The notes under the pieces: generated by a model | Databases searched by the model: none | What the model saw: only the letters and a program-made list of their open reading frames with translations | Told to the model about the DNA's origin: nothing | Origin: Chloroflexota bacterium | GTDB lineage: Bacteria; Chloroflexota; UBA6077; FW602-bin22 | DNA: 41,665 bases | Assembly: GCA_004297775.1 (NCBI GenBank) | Contig: SCUE01000016.1 | Coordinates: forward strand, 1-41,665 | Direction: 5' to 3' | Made by a program: the position numbers and the translations under genes | Shown here: piece by piece, positions 7,973-15,232 of the stretch | Layout of the letters: every line of letters begins with the position of its first letter | Numbering within the stretch: position 1 is the first letter of the stretch

Positions 7973-8500
7973 TCAACCGTCACGCGGTGCCTGCGAGCAA
8001 TCCACGGCGAGAGCGTCCAGCGCCGCGATGACCTGACTCGATCGGCCTTCGAATAGATTGCGCGCGACACGGCCACCGGTGGTGTGGACCGCGTTGATGA
8101 GTCGATCGATCAGCAGCATGCGCGCCTCGTACGAGGCGGCCTGCGAGTAAGTGGCGACAAAGGCGCCGAGCGGTTCGCGCGCGTTCGTTCCCCACAGATC
8201 CTGATGCCGCCAACTGTCGTGATATTCGCCGGCGGTCACAGACCAGCCGCACGGCGGGCACGTTGACACCAGACTAGGTGGCTGCCCGATCCACGGAACG
8301 CGGAAGCAGGCGTGGCACTCCGGGCAGCGCGCCTGGGAAGCGCTCACCATCAGGACGTCGGCGCATCGCGCGACAAGGCGCCAGCCGACATCGGTCAGCA
8401 GATCATCGTCGCGGAGGCGGAGCGCGTCTGCCTGGTAGAGACGTCGTATGCGGGCGATCGGCAGCTTCGGGGCGTAGCGGAGACGTTTCACGCAACACAT
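7973..8500 (-). CDS. Conserved zinc-ribbon protein, function unknown
   Basis: 175 residues. A helical N-terminus (LPIARIRRLYQADALRLRDDDLLTDVGWRL, residues about 13-42) precedes a four-cysteine ribbon made of CPECHACF and CPPCGW. The C-terminal half is helical, with SYEARMLLIDRLINAVH and VARNLFEGRSSQVIAALDAL. I recall this layout (helix, CxxC...CxxC, then 'R..A.NL.EG') as a small conserved family of bacteria without assigned function, possibly nucleic-acid binding. The start ATG at 8500 has no strong Shine-Dalgarno. Confidence 0.7.
   Translation of the reverse strand: MCCVKRLRYAPKLPIARIRRLYQADALRLRDDDLLTDVGWRLVARCADVLMVSASQARCPECHACFRVPWIGQPPSLVSTCPPCGWSVTAGEYHDSWRHQDLWGTNAREPLGAFVATYSQAASYEARMLLIDRLINAVHTTGGRVARNLFEGRSSQVIAALDALAVDCSQAPRDG
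8484..8499. promoter_or_regulatory. Weak parS-like sequence
   Basis: CGTTTCACGCAACACA matches the parS consensus at 12 of 16 bases and overlaps the start codon of the zinc-ribbon gene. It is listed because two better matches occur nearby; alone it could be chance. Confidence 0.2.
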
Positions 8501-8687
8501 TTTCGACCAAGCGAATGACCGGAATAACTGGGCGTGTCAGGGCGGGAACACGTCGGCGCCACGAGCGGCTCCCCCAATCTTTCGTCAAGACGGCCAGAGT
8601 GCGGTCCGTTACCCGAAACCATCGGTTTCTCCGTCGGAGGTGAGCGTTGCTCGAGGCCGGAATGAGCGCCGCAGCCGTCACCGACGA

Positions 8688-9044
8688 TCACAGACCTAAC
8701 TCGGATCGCGTGACAGATCGCCGTTCGGCCCGAATCTCATCCGCCGATAGGCCCGGAATATGGAACACGAAGTGGAAATAGCCTGGCAAACTGGACAGGA
8801 AGGTGTGCGGTTCGCCTGGATCGATCACCAACATATCCCCCGGCATCAACGCCACCGACTCTTGCCCCACGCGCATCACCGACTCTCCACGCGCCACCAA
8901 ATAGATCTCGGTGATCCTCGTGTGAACGTGCGGTTCGTCAATGCCCTCGTTCGCGTAGCCGACCGAGACGGTCAGATCCGAGTTCCACGGGCCGGCATAC
9001 CAACCTTTCGGCAGCGCCGGGTCTGCACGATCCAGCCTCATCAA
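8688..9044 (-). CDS. Cupin-domain protein
   Basis: 118 residues, a single small cupin barrel. Motif 1 is EPHVHTRITEIYLVARGE (two His and a Glu as metal ligands), and motif 2 is PGDMLVIDPGEPHTF (third His). Such proteins bind Fe, Mn or Ni and act as isomerases, dioxygenases or sugar sensors; the substrate is not readable. It begins with a double ATG at 9044/9041. The 187 bases between it and the next minus-strand gene, the zinc-ribbon gene that starts at 8500, hold no gene. Confidence 0.8.
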   Translation of the reverse strand: MMRLDRADPALPKGWYAGPWNSDLTVSVGYANEGIDEPHVHTRITEIYLVARGESVMRVGQESVALMPGDMLVIDPGEPHTFLSSLPGYFHFVFHIPGLSADEIRAERRSVTRSELGL

Positions 9045-9153
9045 ACGTCCTTGAGTCGGATTGGGCGATCACGCGAGTTGGCGGTGGGAGGCATCTCCAC
9101 GCGCCTAGCTGCTCGGGATGGAGGTGGGCGGGGCTCCCAGGTCGGCCGTTCTC

Positions 9154-9825
9154 TCATTCAATCGTCAAGGGCTTTCGCGCGAAGAAGTAGTAGCCGGATA
9201 CCTGTCGGAACGAGAAGAAGCGGTCGAAGGGTCTCAACAATGTCTGAACGCGGGCGAGACGGCCAGGCAATAGATTGGCGAGCGTCGAGAGATTGCCGCG
9301 CACGGTTGCGATTTCGATTTCGGTGAATTCGCGCAGCAGGTACGCGAGGCCCTGTTCGGTATAGCGGTAGTAGTCGCGATAGGTGCTCGCGGCGTGGTAG
9401 CCGTAGAGGAATGGCACGTAGCCGAAGAAGAGGCCGCCCGGTTCGAGTGCTCGCCACACCTGCCCAATCGCGCGAAAAGGATCGTAAACATGTTCCAGGA
9501 CCGCGATGCACAGGACGACGTCGAACGCCGCCGCCGGCACGATGGCATCCATCGTGCACAGATCGTGAAGGAAGTCCGGTCGATCGCCGGGATCGATGCT
9601 GACGACGCGATACTCTGACCCGGCGAAAAGGCTTTCGTCGTGCCGCGCGCCGCGGCCGATGTCGAGGATTCGTCGACGGGCGGCTCCGATCGCCTGTAAT
9701 TTCTCCGCTCGAAACGCCTCCGACCGACCGGTGATCAGCCGGTACTGGAGGACGGCTCCCGAACTGGCGTCCGTGTCGTCGCGCACGGTCAATCCAGGCC
9801 TCGCGGCGCCAGGTGACGCATTCAT
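9154..9825 (-). CDS. Class I SAM-dependent methyltransferase
   Basis: 223 residues. The SAM-binding motif I is RILDIGRGARHDESLF, with Arg where most have Cys in 'DIGCG'. It is followed by the acidic VVSIDPGDRPDF, then motif II/III FDVVLCIAVLEHVYDP and the post-motif LEPGGLFFGYVPFLYGY. The fold resembles the Methyltransf_11 group acting on small molecules, lipids or quinones. ATG 9825 is preferred because GAGG lies 9 bases upstream; a TTG at 9855 would add ten residues. No neighbour suggests a substrate. Confidence 0.82.
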   Translation of the reverse strand: MNASPGAARPGLTVRDDTDASSGAVLQYRLITGRSEAFRAEKLQAIGAARRRILDIGRGARHDESLFAGSEYRVVSIDPGDRPDFLHDLCTMDAIVPAAAFDVVLCIAVLEHVYDPFRAIGQVWRALEPGGLFFGYVPFLYGYHAASTYRDYYRYTEQGLAYLLREFTEIEIATVRGNLSTLANLLPGRLARVQTLLRPFDRFFSFRQVSGYYFFARKPLTIE

Positions 9826-10127
9826 CGGGAGAATCCTCGACACTGGCCGGTGCAAGACAGTTCCGCCCCGCGTTCGGCTGGGGCCTTCGCAGCGTCCGTG
9901 AGCCAGGTCCCCGAGGCTTGCCGGGTCGAAATTTGCCCGCGATCACTCGTCACGCGAACGTCGCGGCGCTTTCGGTCGGACCGCCTCGCAAGCCGATCGC
10001 CAGCTTGGGAGTCGCGATCTGTCGTGGCCACGGTGGGAGACGTCATCGTAGTTGAGAAGACGACTGGGAATCCGCGTCACGGGGTGCTGAGACGATGCCG
10101 ATCCCCCGTGCTCAAGCACGAATGCAG
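9826..10127. other. Non-coding stretch
   Basis: No convincing gene is seen in these 302 bases. The only structure is a short hairpin CGTGCTCAAGCACG at 10107-10120, just past the 3' end of the GYD gene, which might help end that transcript. Confidence 0.4.
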
Positions 10128-10451
10128 TCAGCTCGGCGCGGAGTAGCTGGCCGTGCCGGCCATCTTCATCGCCGCGATCGCCTCGTCCGGCGAGTACAGT
10201 CGTGTCGTCCGCGTTGCGCGGACGTGTCCCGGTGCGATCGCCGCGATCACGATCGCCATGGCAGTGATGTCATCTGGCCCTTCGGACACGATGACGCCGT
10301 CGTACTCGCCCATCGTGTAGTCCAAGCTGATCAGCTTTCCGCCCAGTCTTGTCGCGAGCGCGCCAATTGCGGCGGATCGATCCACCGGATTCTTCGCGAG
10401 GTGTGCCCATGCTTCGGCCGTATAGGCGAACTGAGTCATGTAGCGCGGCAT
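10128..10451 (-). CDS. GYD-domain protein
   Basis: 107 residues. The whole protein matches the small ferredoxin-like GYD family: N-terminal strand MPRYMTQFAYTAEAWAHLAKNP, central GGKLISLDYTMGEYDGVIVSEGPDD holding the eponymous G-[EY]-YD, and a C-terminal TTRLYSPDEAIAAMKMAG. Function of the family is unknown. ATG 10451 has AGAGGAGAGG directly upstream, which decides the start over one 48 bases earlier. Confidence 0.85.
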   Translation of the reverse strand: MPRYMTQFAYTAEAWAHLAKNPVDRSAAIGALATRLGGKLISLDYTMGEYDGVIVSEGPDDITAMAIVIAAIAPGHVRATRTTRLYSPDEAIAAMKMAGTASYSAPS

Positions 10452-10759
10452 ATCCTCTCCTCTTTCACGACGCGGCGAATTGGCCTGCCCAAGCGGCACA
10501 CGCTAACAAGTGAACGGTGAAATATCAAGTACCGCATAACGAGTATATGCGATGCATTCATTGTGTGCTCCGGTCTTGGCCTCGTCCTCGCCGGACGGGG
10601 ATCACCGACGCGCGCGGGGCATGGTCGCTCGCGATGGCAATACGCGCGCACACCAGCCGTGAAGACTTGCGACCGAGGTGTGTGGCGCCAGATCGGTCCG
10701 TTGGGCGTCGGACAATGCCCGTCTCGAATCGAGGGCGCGGCGTCAGGTTTCGGCGGCCC
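10452..10759. other. Intergenic region between divergent genes
   Basis: About 310 bases without a gene. The part at 10515-10570 is clearly AT-richer than the surroundings (ATATCAAG, CATAACGAGTATATG) and probably holds the promoter of the minus-strand GYD gene. The rest shows no recognisable feature. Confidence 0.4.
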
Positions 10760-10765
10760 TACAAT
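10760..10765 (+). promoter_or_regulatory. -10 box placing recO transcript at its start codon
   Basis: TACAAT ends 7 bases before the GTG start of recO, the normal distance from a -10 box to the first transcribed base. The message would therefore be leaderless. No Shine-Dalgarno and no -35 are visible. Confidence 0.5.
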
Positions 10766-10772
10766 CTGAAGC

Positions 10773-11534
10773 GTGCGCGCCGCGCGGGTCTACCGAACTC
10801 CCGCCGTCGTCTTGCGCCGGGTCCGGCTCGGCGAAATGGACATGATCCTCACGCTCTTCACCGCCTATCACGGCAAGATTCGCGCGGTCGGGAAGGGTAT
10901 TCGTCGTCCGGGGAGCCGGTCGGGCGGCCATCTCGACATACCCATGCACAGCACACTCCAGATCGCGCGCGGACGGAGTCTCGATATCGTCACGCAGAGT
11001 GAGACGATCGATGCATTCGTCGCGCTGCGCGATGATCTCACCCGGACCGCGCTCGCTTTCGAGGTCATTGAACTGATCGATCGCGTGACGGAGGAAGGGC
11101 ATGAAGATCGCGCGCTCTTCGAGTTCCTCGTCGCGACTCTCCACCGAGTGGCCGACGACCCCGATCCCGATCTGGCGGTGCGATTCTGGGAGATGGGCGT
11201 CCTCGAACGCGCTGGTTATCGGCCGAACCTCCACACCTGCGTGCAGTGCGACCATCCGCTCGAACGGGTCGACTCGTTCTGCTCGGCGACCGCCGGCGGC
11301 ATTCTCTGCCCCACCTGTGGAGCCCGCGTGCCGGGCGCGCGACCGATCGGCGCGAACGCCTTCGCGATGGCGCGCCTCCTCCAGAACGGCGACTACGCGA
11401 CCGCCTGTCGCGTGCGTCGGGATGAAGATCTCCGTCGCGACCTCGAGGCGTTCTTGCGCGCGCAGATCGCGCATGTTCTGGACCGGAACCTCGCGTCGAC
11501 CGCGTTCCTCAATCGCGTGCGGTCGATGACGTGA
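10773..11534 (+). CDS. recO: DNA repair protein RecO
   Basis: 253 residues. Mediator that loads RecA on gapped DNA with RecR. The N-terminal OB-fold starts RVYRTPAVVLRRVRLGEMDMILTLFT, with the usual GKIRAVGKGIRRPGSR loop. The helical C-terminal domain carries a four-cysteine zinc site in CVQCDHP and CPTCGARVPG. GTG 10773 gives a normal N-terminus. Length is typical. Confidence 0.92.
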   Translation: MRAARVYRTPAVVLRRVRLGEMDMILTLFTAYHGKIRAVGKGIRRPGSRSGGHLDIPMHSTLQIARGRSLDIVTQSETIDAFVALRDDLTRTALAFEVIELIDRVTEEGHEDRALFEFLVATLHRVADDPDPDLAVRFWEMGVLERAGYRPNLHTCVQCDHPLERVDSFCSATAGGILCPTCGARVPGARPIGANAFAMARLLQNGDYATACRVRRDEDLRRDLEAFLRAQIAHVLDRNLASTAFLNRVRSMT

Positions 11535-11652
11535 GAGCGCGCAACGCGATCGCCGTCCGCGTTCGCGGTCGCGTGGGTCGGGTGGTCGCCAGTGAGAGGC
11601 GTCCGGACTTATCACGATACGGTGGCCGCCGAGGCCCGTTGATTCGAGCGTG

Positions 11653-12414
11653 ATGGACGCTCCGCAATACCTGCGCCGACTCGCCTTCACGGGTCCCATC
11701 GAACGGACGATCGAGGTCCTCAAGGGCCTCCAACTGGCCCACCTTACGAGCGTTCCGTACGAGAATCTCGACATCTTTCCGCGGTCTCGACCTGTATCGC
11801 TCGCCCGACCAGACCTTTACTCAAAGATCGTGATCCGGAGACGCGGCGGGTTCTGCCACGAGCTGAATCAACTATTCCGCTGGCGGCTCGACGACCTCGG
11901 CTTCAGCCCGACTTTGGTGGCCGCTCTCGCGGTCCACTTCACCGACGGCACGATTCGACCCGCTTTCAGTCATCAGGCGATCGTCGTCGACGTTGGGGGA
12001 CCACGGCTGGTCGATGTCGGCTTCGGTGGCCGCAATCCGCGCATTCCGCTCCGCATCGATGATTCCTTCGAACAGCACGATGGCCTTCACAGCTTTCGGA
12101 TCTCGACGAATGGCGACGGTGTCCGTACGCTCCATCGTTTGCACGAGGATTTCCTTTGGCGGCCGGTCTACTCGTTTTCGCTCGACATCCGCGCTGATGA
12201 CGAGTTCACAGCCCGATGCGCCGAGCAGCAGAACGAACCGCCATGGAACGCGCGACGACTGTGCGCTCTTCACACGCCCAGGGGCGTCGCGCTACTCAGC
12301 GGCGATCATCTGACGAAGGTCGAGAATGGCGTACGCTCCGAGCAACTGCTGGCCAGCGACGAGGAACGAACGCGCACGTTGGGCGACGTATTCGGACTCG
12401 ACGACTCCGATTGA
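11653..12414 (+). CDS. nat: Arylamine N-acetyltransferase
   Basis: 253 residues. Transfers acetyl from acetyl-CoA to arylamines or related amines. The catalytic triad is visible: Cys in RRGGFCHELNQLF (about residue 68), His in FSHQAIVV (about 106) and Asp in LVDVGFGG (about 121). The N-terminal VPYENLDIF is the family hallmark. ATG 11653 is taken; a GTG three bases upstream is equivalent. It is alone in its transcription context, separated from recO by 118 bases. Confidence 0.9.
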   Translation: MDAPQYLRRLAFTGPIERTIEVLKGLQLAHLTSVPYENLDIFPRSRPVSLARPDLYSKIVIRRRGGFCHELNQLFRWRLDDLGFSPTLVAALAVHFTDGTIRPAFSHQAIVVDVGGPRLVDVGFGGRNPRIPLRIDDSFEQHDGLHSFRISTNGDGVRTLHRLHEDFLWRPVYSFSLDIRADDEFTARCAEQQNEPPWNARRLCALHTPRGVALLSGDHLTKVENGVRSEQLLASDEERTRTLGDVFGLDDSD

Positions 12415-12430
12415 AGCTGTCGGGCCGCCG

Positions 12431-12676
12431 CTATGCCTTCTCCTCGCGGGCGCGACACTCATCTTCCCGGCCGCGCATGTCCAGGACGTAGGCGGGTCCG
12501 CGGAAGAAACAGCGGGTGTCGCCTTCGAGGCAGATATCGAGTGCGAAGGCGCCATCGTGCCGGACGTTGGGGGAACGAAGGCAGCGATCGGGTACGTGAC
12601 GCCGTGCCGGCGCCGATCGCGGATCAGGCTGTGGCGATGGCTCGCGTCGTTCGGTTTCTTCGCCGATCACCCGCAT
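12431..12676 (-). CDS. Small cysteine-containing protein, unknown
   Basis: 81 residues from ATG 12676, with GAGGA immediately before it. Third codon positions are strongly G/C, as in real genes here, especially in the C-terminal half (PDRCLRSPNVRHDGAFALD, ICLEGDTRCFFRGPAYVLD, ending ECRAREEKA). Four cysteines could bind a metal. I recognise no family. If it is not a gene, 12415-12813 is otherwise empty. Confidence 0.4.
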   Translation of the reverse strand: MRVIGEETERREPSPQPDPRSAPARRHVPDRCLRSPNVRHDGAFALDICLEGDTRCFFRGPAYVLDMRGREDECRAREEKA

Positions 12677-12813
12677 TCCTCGAACGCAACGACGACGGCC
12701 GGCATCTGTTGCGGGCCGCGCGAACGCCAGCGTGCTTGGTTGCCATCGTACCGTCTGCAACGGCGTCGCGCTATCGCGTTTTCACACATCTGACGATCGT
12801 CGCGCTTGTCTGT

Positions 12814-13317
12814 CTACGCGAACGTCTGACCCCAGGTCCGGTCGTTGCTCTCGACCGGGAGACCGCGCATCGTGCGGAGGGTGATGATCTCTCCGACGTG
12901 AAGGAAATGATGCGCGGCGATGTGCATTAGCGCGTGGCAGAGCGAGAGCCCGGTCATCCGAAGGTAGGCGATGCCCCCGGTGTAGGCGACACGAGCGTCG
13001 AGATCGGGCGAAATAGGCGATTCCAAGAAATGCGTCGCCCTCGATCGGACGTCATCGACGGCTCGCCGGATGGCGGGCCAATGGTGTGCGGCGTCGCCGA
13101 TTCCGCCAGAGTAGTAGGCCCGATGGCTCAAGATCGGACCGGGCGCCATGTGCTGGAATCGGGCGTTGAGCCACGAATCGACTTGCTGCGATACGTGGGC
13201 GACGGTCCAGGCGAATGCGCTTGGCCCGTCCGGTCGTTCGATCATCTGAGCATCGGACAGGCCAACAATCGCGCGGTCCAGATCGGACCAGGCCTGGTAC
13301 AGCAGTGGTGCCAGCAA
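12814..13317 (-). CDS. DinB-family four-helix protein
   Basis: About 167 residues. DinB/YfiT-like metal-binding four-helix bundle. The three usual His ligands appear as WTVAHVSQQVDSWL, then HALMHIAAHHFLHVGEI. These proteins serve as thiol-dependent transferases (bacillithiol, mycothiol) or have unknown roles. No ATG or GTG lies at the conserved start, so TTG 13317 (before LAPLLYQAWSDLDRAI) is the best guess. The upstream open frame is only the reverse of the amidohydrolase gene. It diverges from that gene. Confidence 0.75.
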   Translation of the reverse strand: MLAPLLYQAWSDLDRAIVGLSDAQMIERPDGPSAFAWTVAHVSQQVDSWLNARFQHMAPGPILSHRAYYSGGIGDAAHHWPAIRRAVDDVRSRATHFLESPISPDLDARVAYTGGIAYLRMTGLSLCHALMHIAAHHFLHVGEIITLRTMRGLPVESNDRTWGQTFA

Positions 13318-13359
13318 TTCGCCGTTCGCCCGCGGCCGCCAACGAATGCCGCGCGACCG

Positions 13360-13387
13360 TACAATGCGCCGGCGTAATCGCCAGGAG
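13360..13387 (+). promoter_or_regulatory. -10 box and Shine-Dalgarno of the amidohydrolase gene
   Basis: TACAAT at 13360-13365 is followed at 13382 by AGGAGG, 8 bases before ATG 13396, so the transcript would have a short leader of about 24 bases. Confidence 0.45.
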
Positions 13388-13395
13388 GATGTCGT

Positions 13396-14586
13396 ATGCA
13401 GTTCGATAGCCTGATCGCCGGTGGCGATGTCATCGATCCGGGCGCCGGCCACATCGGGCGGCTCGATGTCGGCATCACGAACGGCAAGATCGCGGCCGTC
13501 GCGCCATCGCTGCCGCGCGAGAATGCCCGCCACGTCATCGACGCGACCGGGCTCATCGTCACGCCGGGTCTGGTCGATCTCCACACCCACGTCTACTGGG
13601 GCGCGACTTACTGGGGCATCGAGCCGGACCCTATCGCCGCCCGCACCGGTGTCACGACCTGGCTCGACGTCGGCTCAGCCGGAGCGTACAGCTTTCCGGG
13701 GTTTCGCGCCTGGATCGCCGAGCCGTCCCGCGCTCGCGTGTATTCCTTGCTCAACGCGTCCTACGTCGGTCTGGTCGGCCCGACCTACGAATTCGCCAAC
13801 CTCGACTACGCCAACGTCGCCCTGGCCGAGCGCGTCACGAACGACAACCGCGATCTCATCCTCGGCATCAAGGCGCGCATCGATGCCAGCACGACCCGCA
13901 GCACCGGCATCGAACCGCTCCGCCGCGCGCGCGATCTGGCCGACCGCGTCCAGTTGCCGCTCATGGTTCACATCGGCAAGGGGCCTCCCGAATTGCGCGA
14001 GATCCTCGATCTGATGCGACCGGGTGACATCTTGACCCACTGCTTCACCGGTCACGACAACCGCGTCATCGACGCCGGCCAGATGGTTCTGCCGTTCGTG
14101 CGTGAGATCTGGGATCGGGGTCTCATCATGGACATCGGGCACGGCGCTGGCTCTTTCAGCGTCGAGACCGCCCGCGCGATGCTGAGTCAGGGTCTGCGCC
14201 CGGACGTGATCTCGACCGACATCCATCAACTGAGCGTCCAGGGACCGATGTTCGATATGCCGACGACGATGTCGAAGTTCCTTGCCCTCGGCATGTCACT
14301 GGTCGATGTCGTCGAGCGAGCGACGTCGCGCCCGGCCAGGGCGGTCGGGTTGAAGGACATTGGCACACTTCGGCCGGGCAATCCAGCCGACGTGGCACTG
14401 TTCCGCGTCCGGGAGGGATGTTTCACGTATTACGACGTGTTCTTGAACCCGTTCCAGGGTACGAAGCAACTCGATTGCGCGCTCACGCTCGTCGACGGCC
14501 TGGCGTTGGTGCCCGGGCCACAGCGGCCGCTTCAGCATTGGGCCGACAATCCCGATCTGCGCGCCAAGGTCGGACCACGGCCATAG
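13396..14586 (+). CDS. Amidohydrolase/deacetylase family metallohydrolase
   Basis: 396 residues, composite-domain TIM-barrel hydrolase of the dihydroorotase/D-aminoacylase group. Metal ligands are visible in order: HxH in DLHTHVYWG (about residue 60), a probable carboxylated Lys in LGIKARID, His in MVHIGKGPPE, His in THCFTGHDNR, and Asp in STDIHQLSVQG. The C-terminal GTLRPGNPADVALFRV is the usual return to the small beta domain. It probably hydrolyses an amide or N-acyl bond; the substrate is unknown. It has a strong Shine-Dalgarno. The marR promoter starts at its stop codon. Confidence 0.88.
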   Translation: MQFDSLIAGGDVIDPGAGHIGRLDVGITNGKIAAVAPSLPRENARHVIDATGLIVTPGLVDLHTHVYWGATYWGIEPDPIAARTGVTTWLDVGSAGAYSFPGFRAWIAEPSRARVYSLLNASYVGLVGPTYEFANLDYANVALAERVTNDNRDLILGIKARIDASTTRSTGIEPLRRARDLADRVQLPLMVHIGKGPPELREILDLMRPGDILTHCFTGHDNRVIDAGQMVLPFVREIWDRGLIMDIGHGAGSFSVETARAMLSQGLRPDVISTDIHQLSVQGPMFDMPTTMSKFLALGMSLVDVVERATSRPARAVGLKDIGTLRPGNPADVALFRVREGCFTYYDVFLNPFQGTKQLDCALTLVDGLALVPGPQRPLQHWADNPDLRAKVGPRP

Positions 14587-14587
14587 T

Positions 14588-14616
14588 TTGACCGTGCCCG
14601 AGTACGCGCCTACAAT
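14588..14616 (+). promoter_or_regulatory. marR promoter
   Basis: TTGACC (14588-14593), a 17-base spacer and TACAAT (14611-14616) form the best sigma70-type promoter in the window. Transcription would start near 14623. This rules out the in-frame ATG at 14615 and supports ATG 14639 as the marR start. Confidence 0.65.
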
Positions 14617-14638
14617 GCCCGCGTCTAATAGTTCGCAT

Positions 14639-15178
14639 ATGCAACTTTCACCCGATAGCCGTGTTCGCGAGACCGCTCGATCCCTGGCATCGCTTGGCCC
14701 AGCATTGCACCGGGCCATTCGGGGGCAGGTGACGCCGGCGGCTCACCTCAGCATGCCGCAGTTCATCACGCTCATGACACTGCTGGAAGGCCCGCGTCCG
14801 GCCGGATTCCTAGCCGAAAAGTTCGGCGTTTCGCGCCCGACCGTCACGCGATTGGTCGATGGTCTCGTTCGGAAGGCCCTAGTCGAGCGTCTGCCGGAGC
14901 AATCCGATCGCCGTGTCGCCCTCATCACGCTCACCGAGTCTGGGCGGGCGCTGCAGATCGCGACGCAGCGAGCGGCCGAGGACTACCTGGCTGGCTTGCT
15001 CGCTTCGCTCTCGCTGGATCGCCTCGACCGCCTGGACGGCGCGATGCGGGACGTTCTCGATCTCCTCTCCGGGGCGCCGCGTGTCGAGTCTGTTGTGACA
15101 AACCAGGAGCGCGATCGTCCAGTTAACAAACTTCTCACGATCGATCAAGGATCCTTCAAGGTTCGGGGCCTAGGTTGA
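14639..15178 (+). CDS. MarR-family transcriptional regulator
   Basis: 179 residues. The winged helix is clear: ITLMTLLEGPRPAGFLAEKF leads into the recognition helix VSRPTVTRLVDGLVRKALV, and the wing is RLPEQSDRRVALITLTESG, with the conserved DRR. It is flanked by dimerisation helices. MarR proteins usually repress drug-response or efflux genes and are released by small ligands. Lying just 54 bases before the efflux island in the same direction makes it the likely local repressor; an inverted repeat sits in that gap. Confidence 0.9.
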   Translation: MQLSPDSRVRETARSLASLGPALHRAIRGQVTPAAHLSMPQFITLMTLLEGPRPAGFLAEKFGVSRPTVTRLVDGLVRKALVERLPEQSDRRVALITLTESGRALQIATQRAAEDYLAGLLASLSLDRLDRLDGAMRDVLDLLSGAPRVESVVTNQERDRPVNKLLTIDQGSFKVRGLG

Positions 15179-15179
15179 C

Positions 15180-15209
15180 TATCGCGGCAACTGGCCCAGC
15201 ATCGCGATA
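15180..15209. promoter_or_regulatory. Inverted repeat between marR and the efflux genes
   Basis: TATCGCG (15180-15186) and CGCGATA (15203-15209) are exact reverse complements spaced by 16 bases. It could be a MarR operator or an mRNA stem before the adaptor's AAGGAG; sequence alone does not decide. Confidence 0.35.
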
Positions 15210-15232
15210 CGAAATTCTTCAAGGAGCGCCCG

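Noticed and set aside
10743..11774. A 343-codon minus-strand frame opposite recO
   Set aside because: recO is unambiguous on the plus strand; the antisense frame has no recognisable domain.
14419..14434. TGTTTCACGTATTACG, 12 of 16 matches to parS
   Set aside because: It lies inside the amidohydrolase coding sequence where codons for Cys-Phe-Thr-Tyr-Tyr explain it, and the right half-site is lost.
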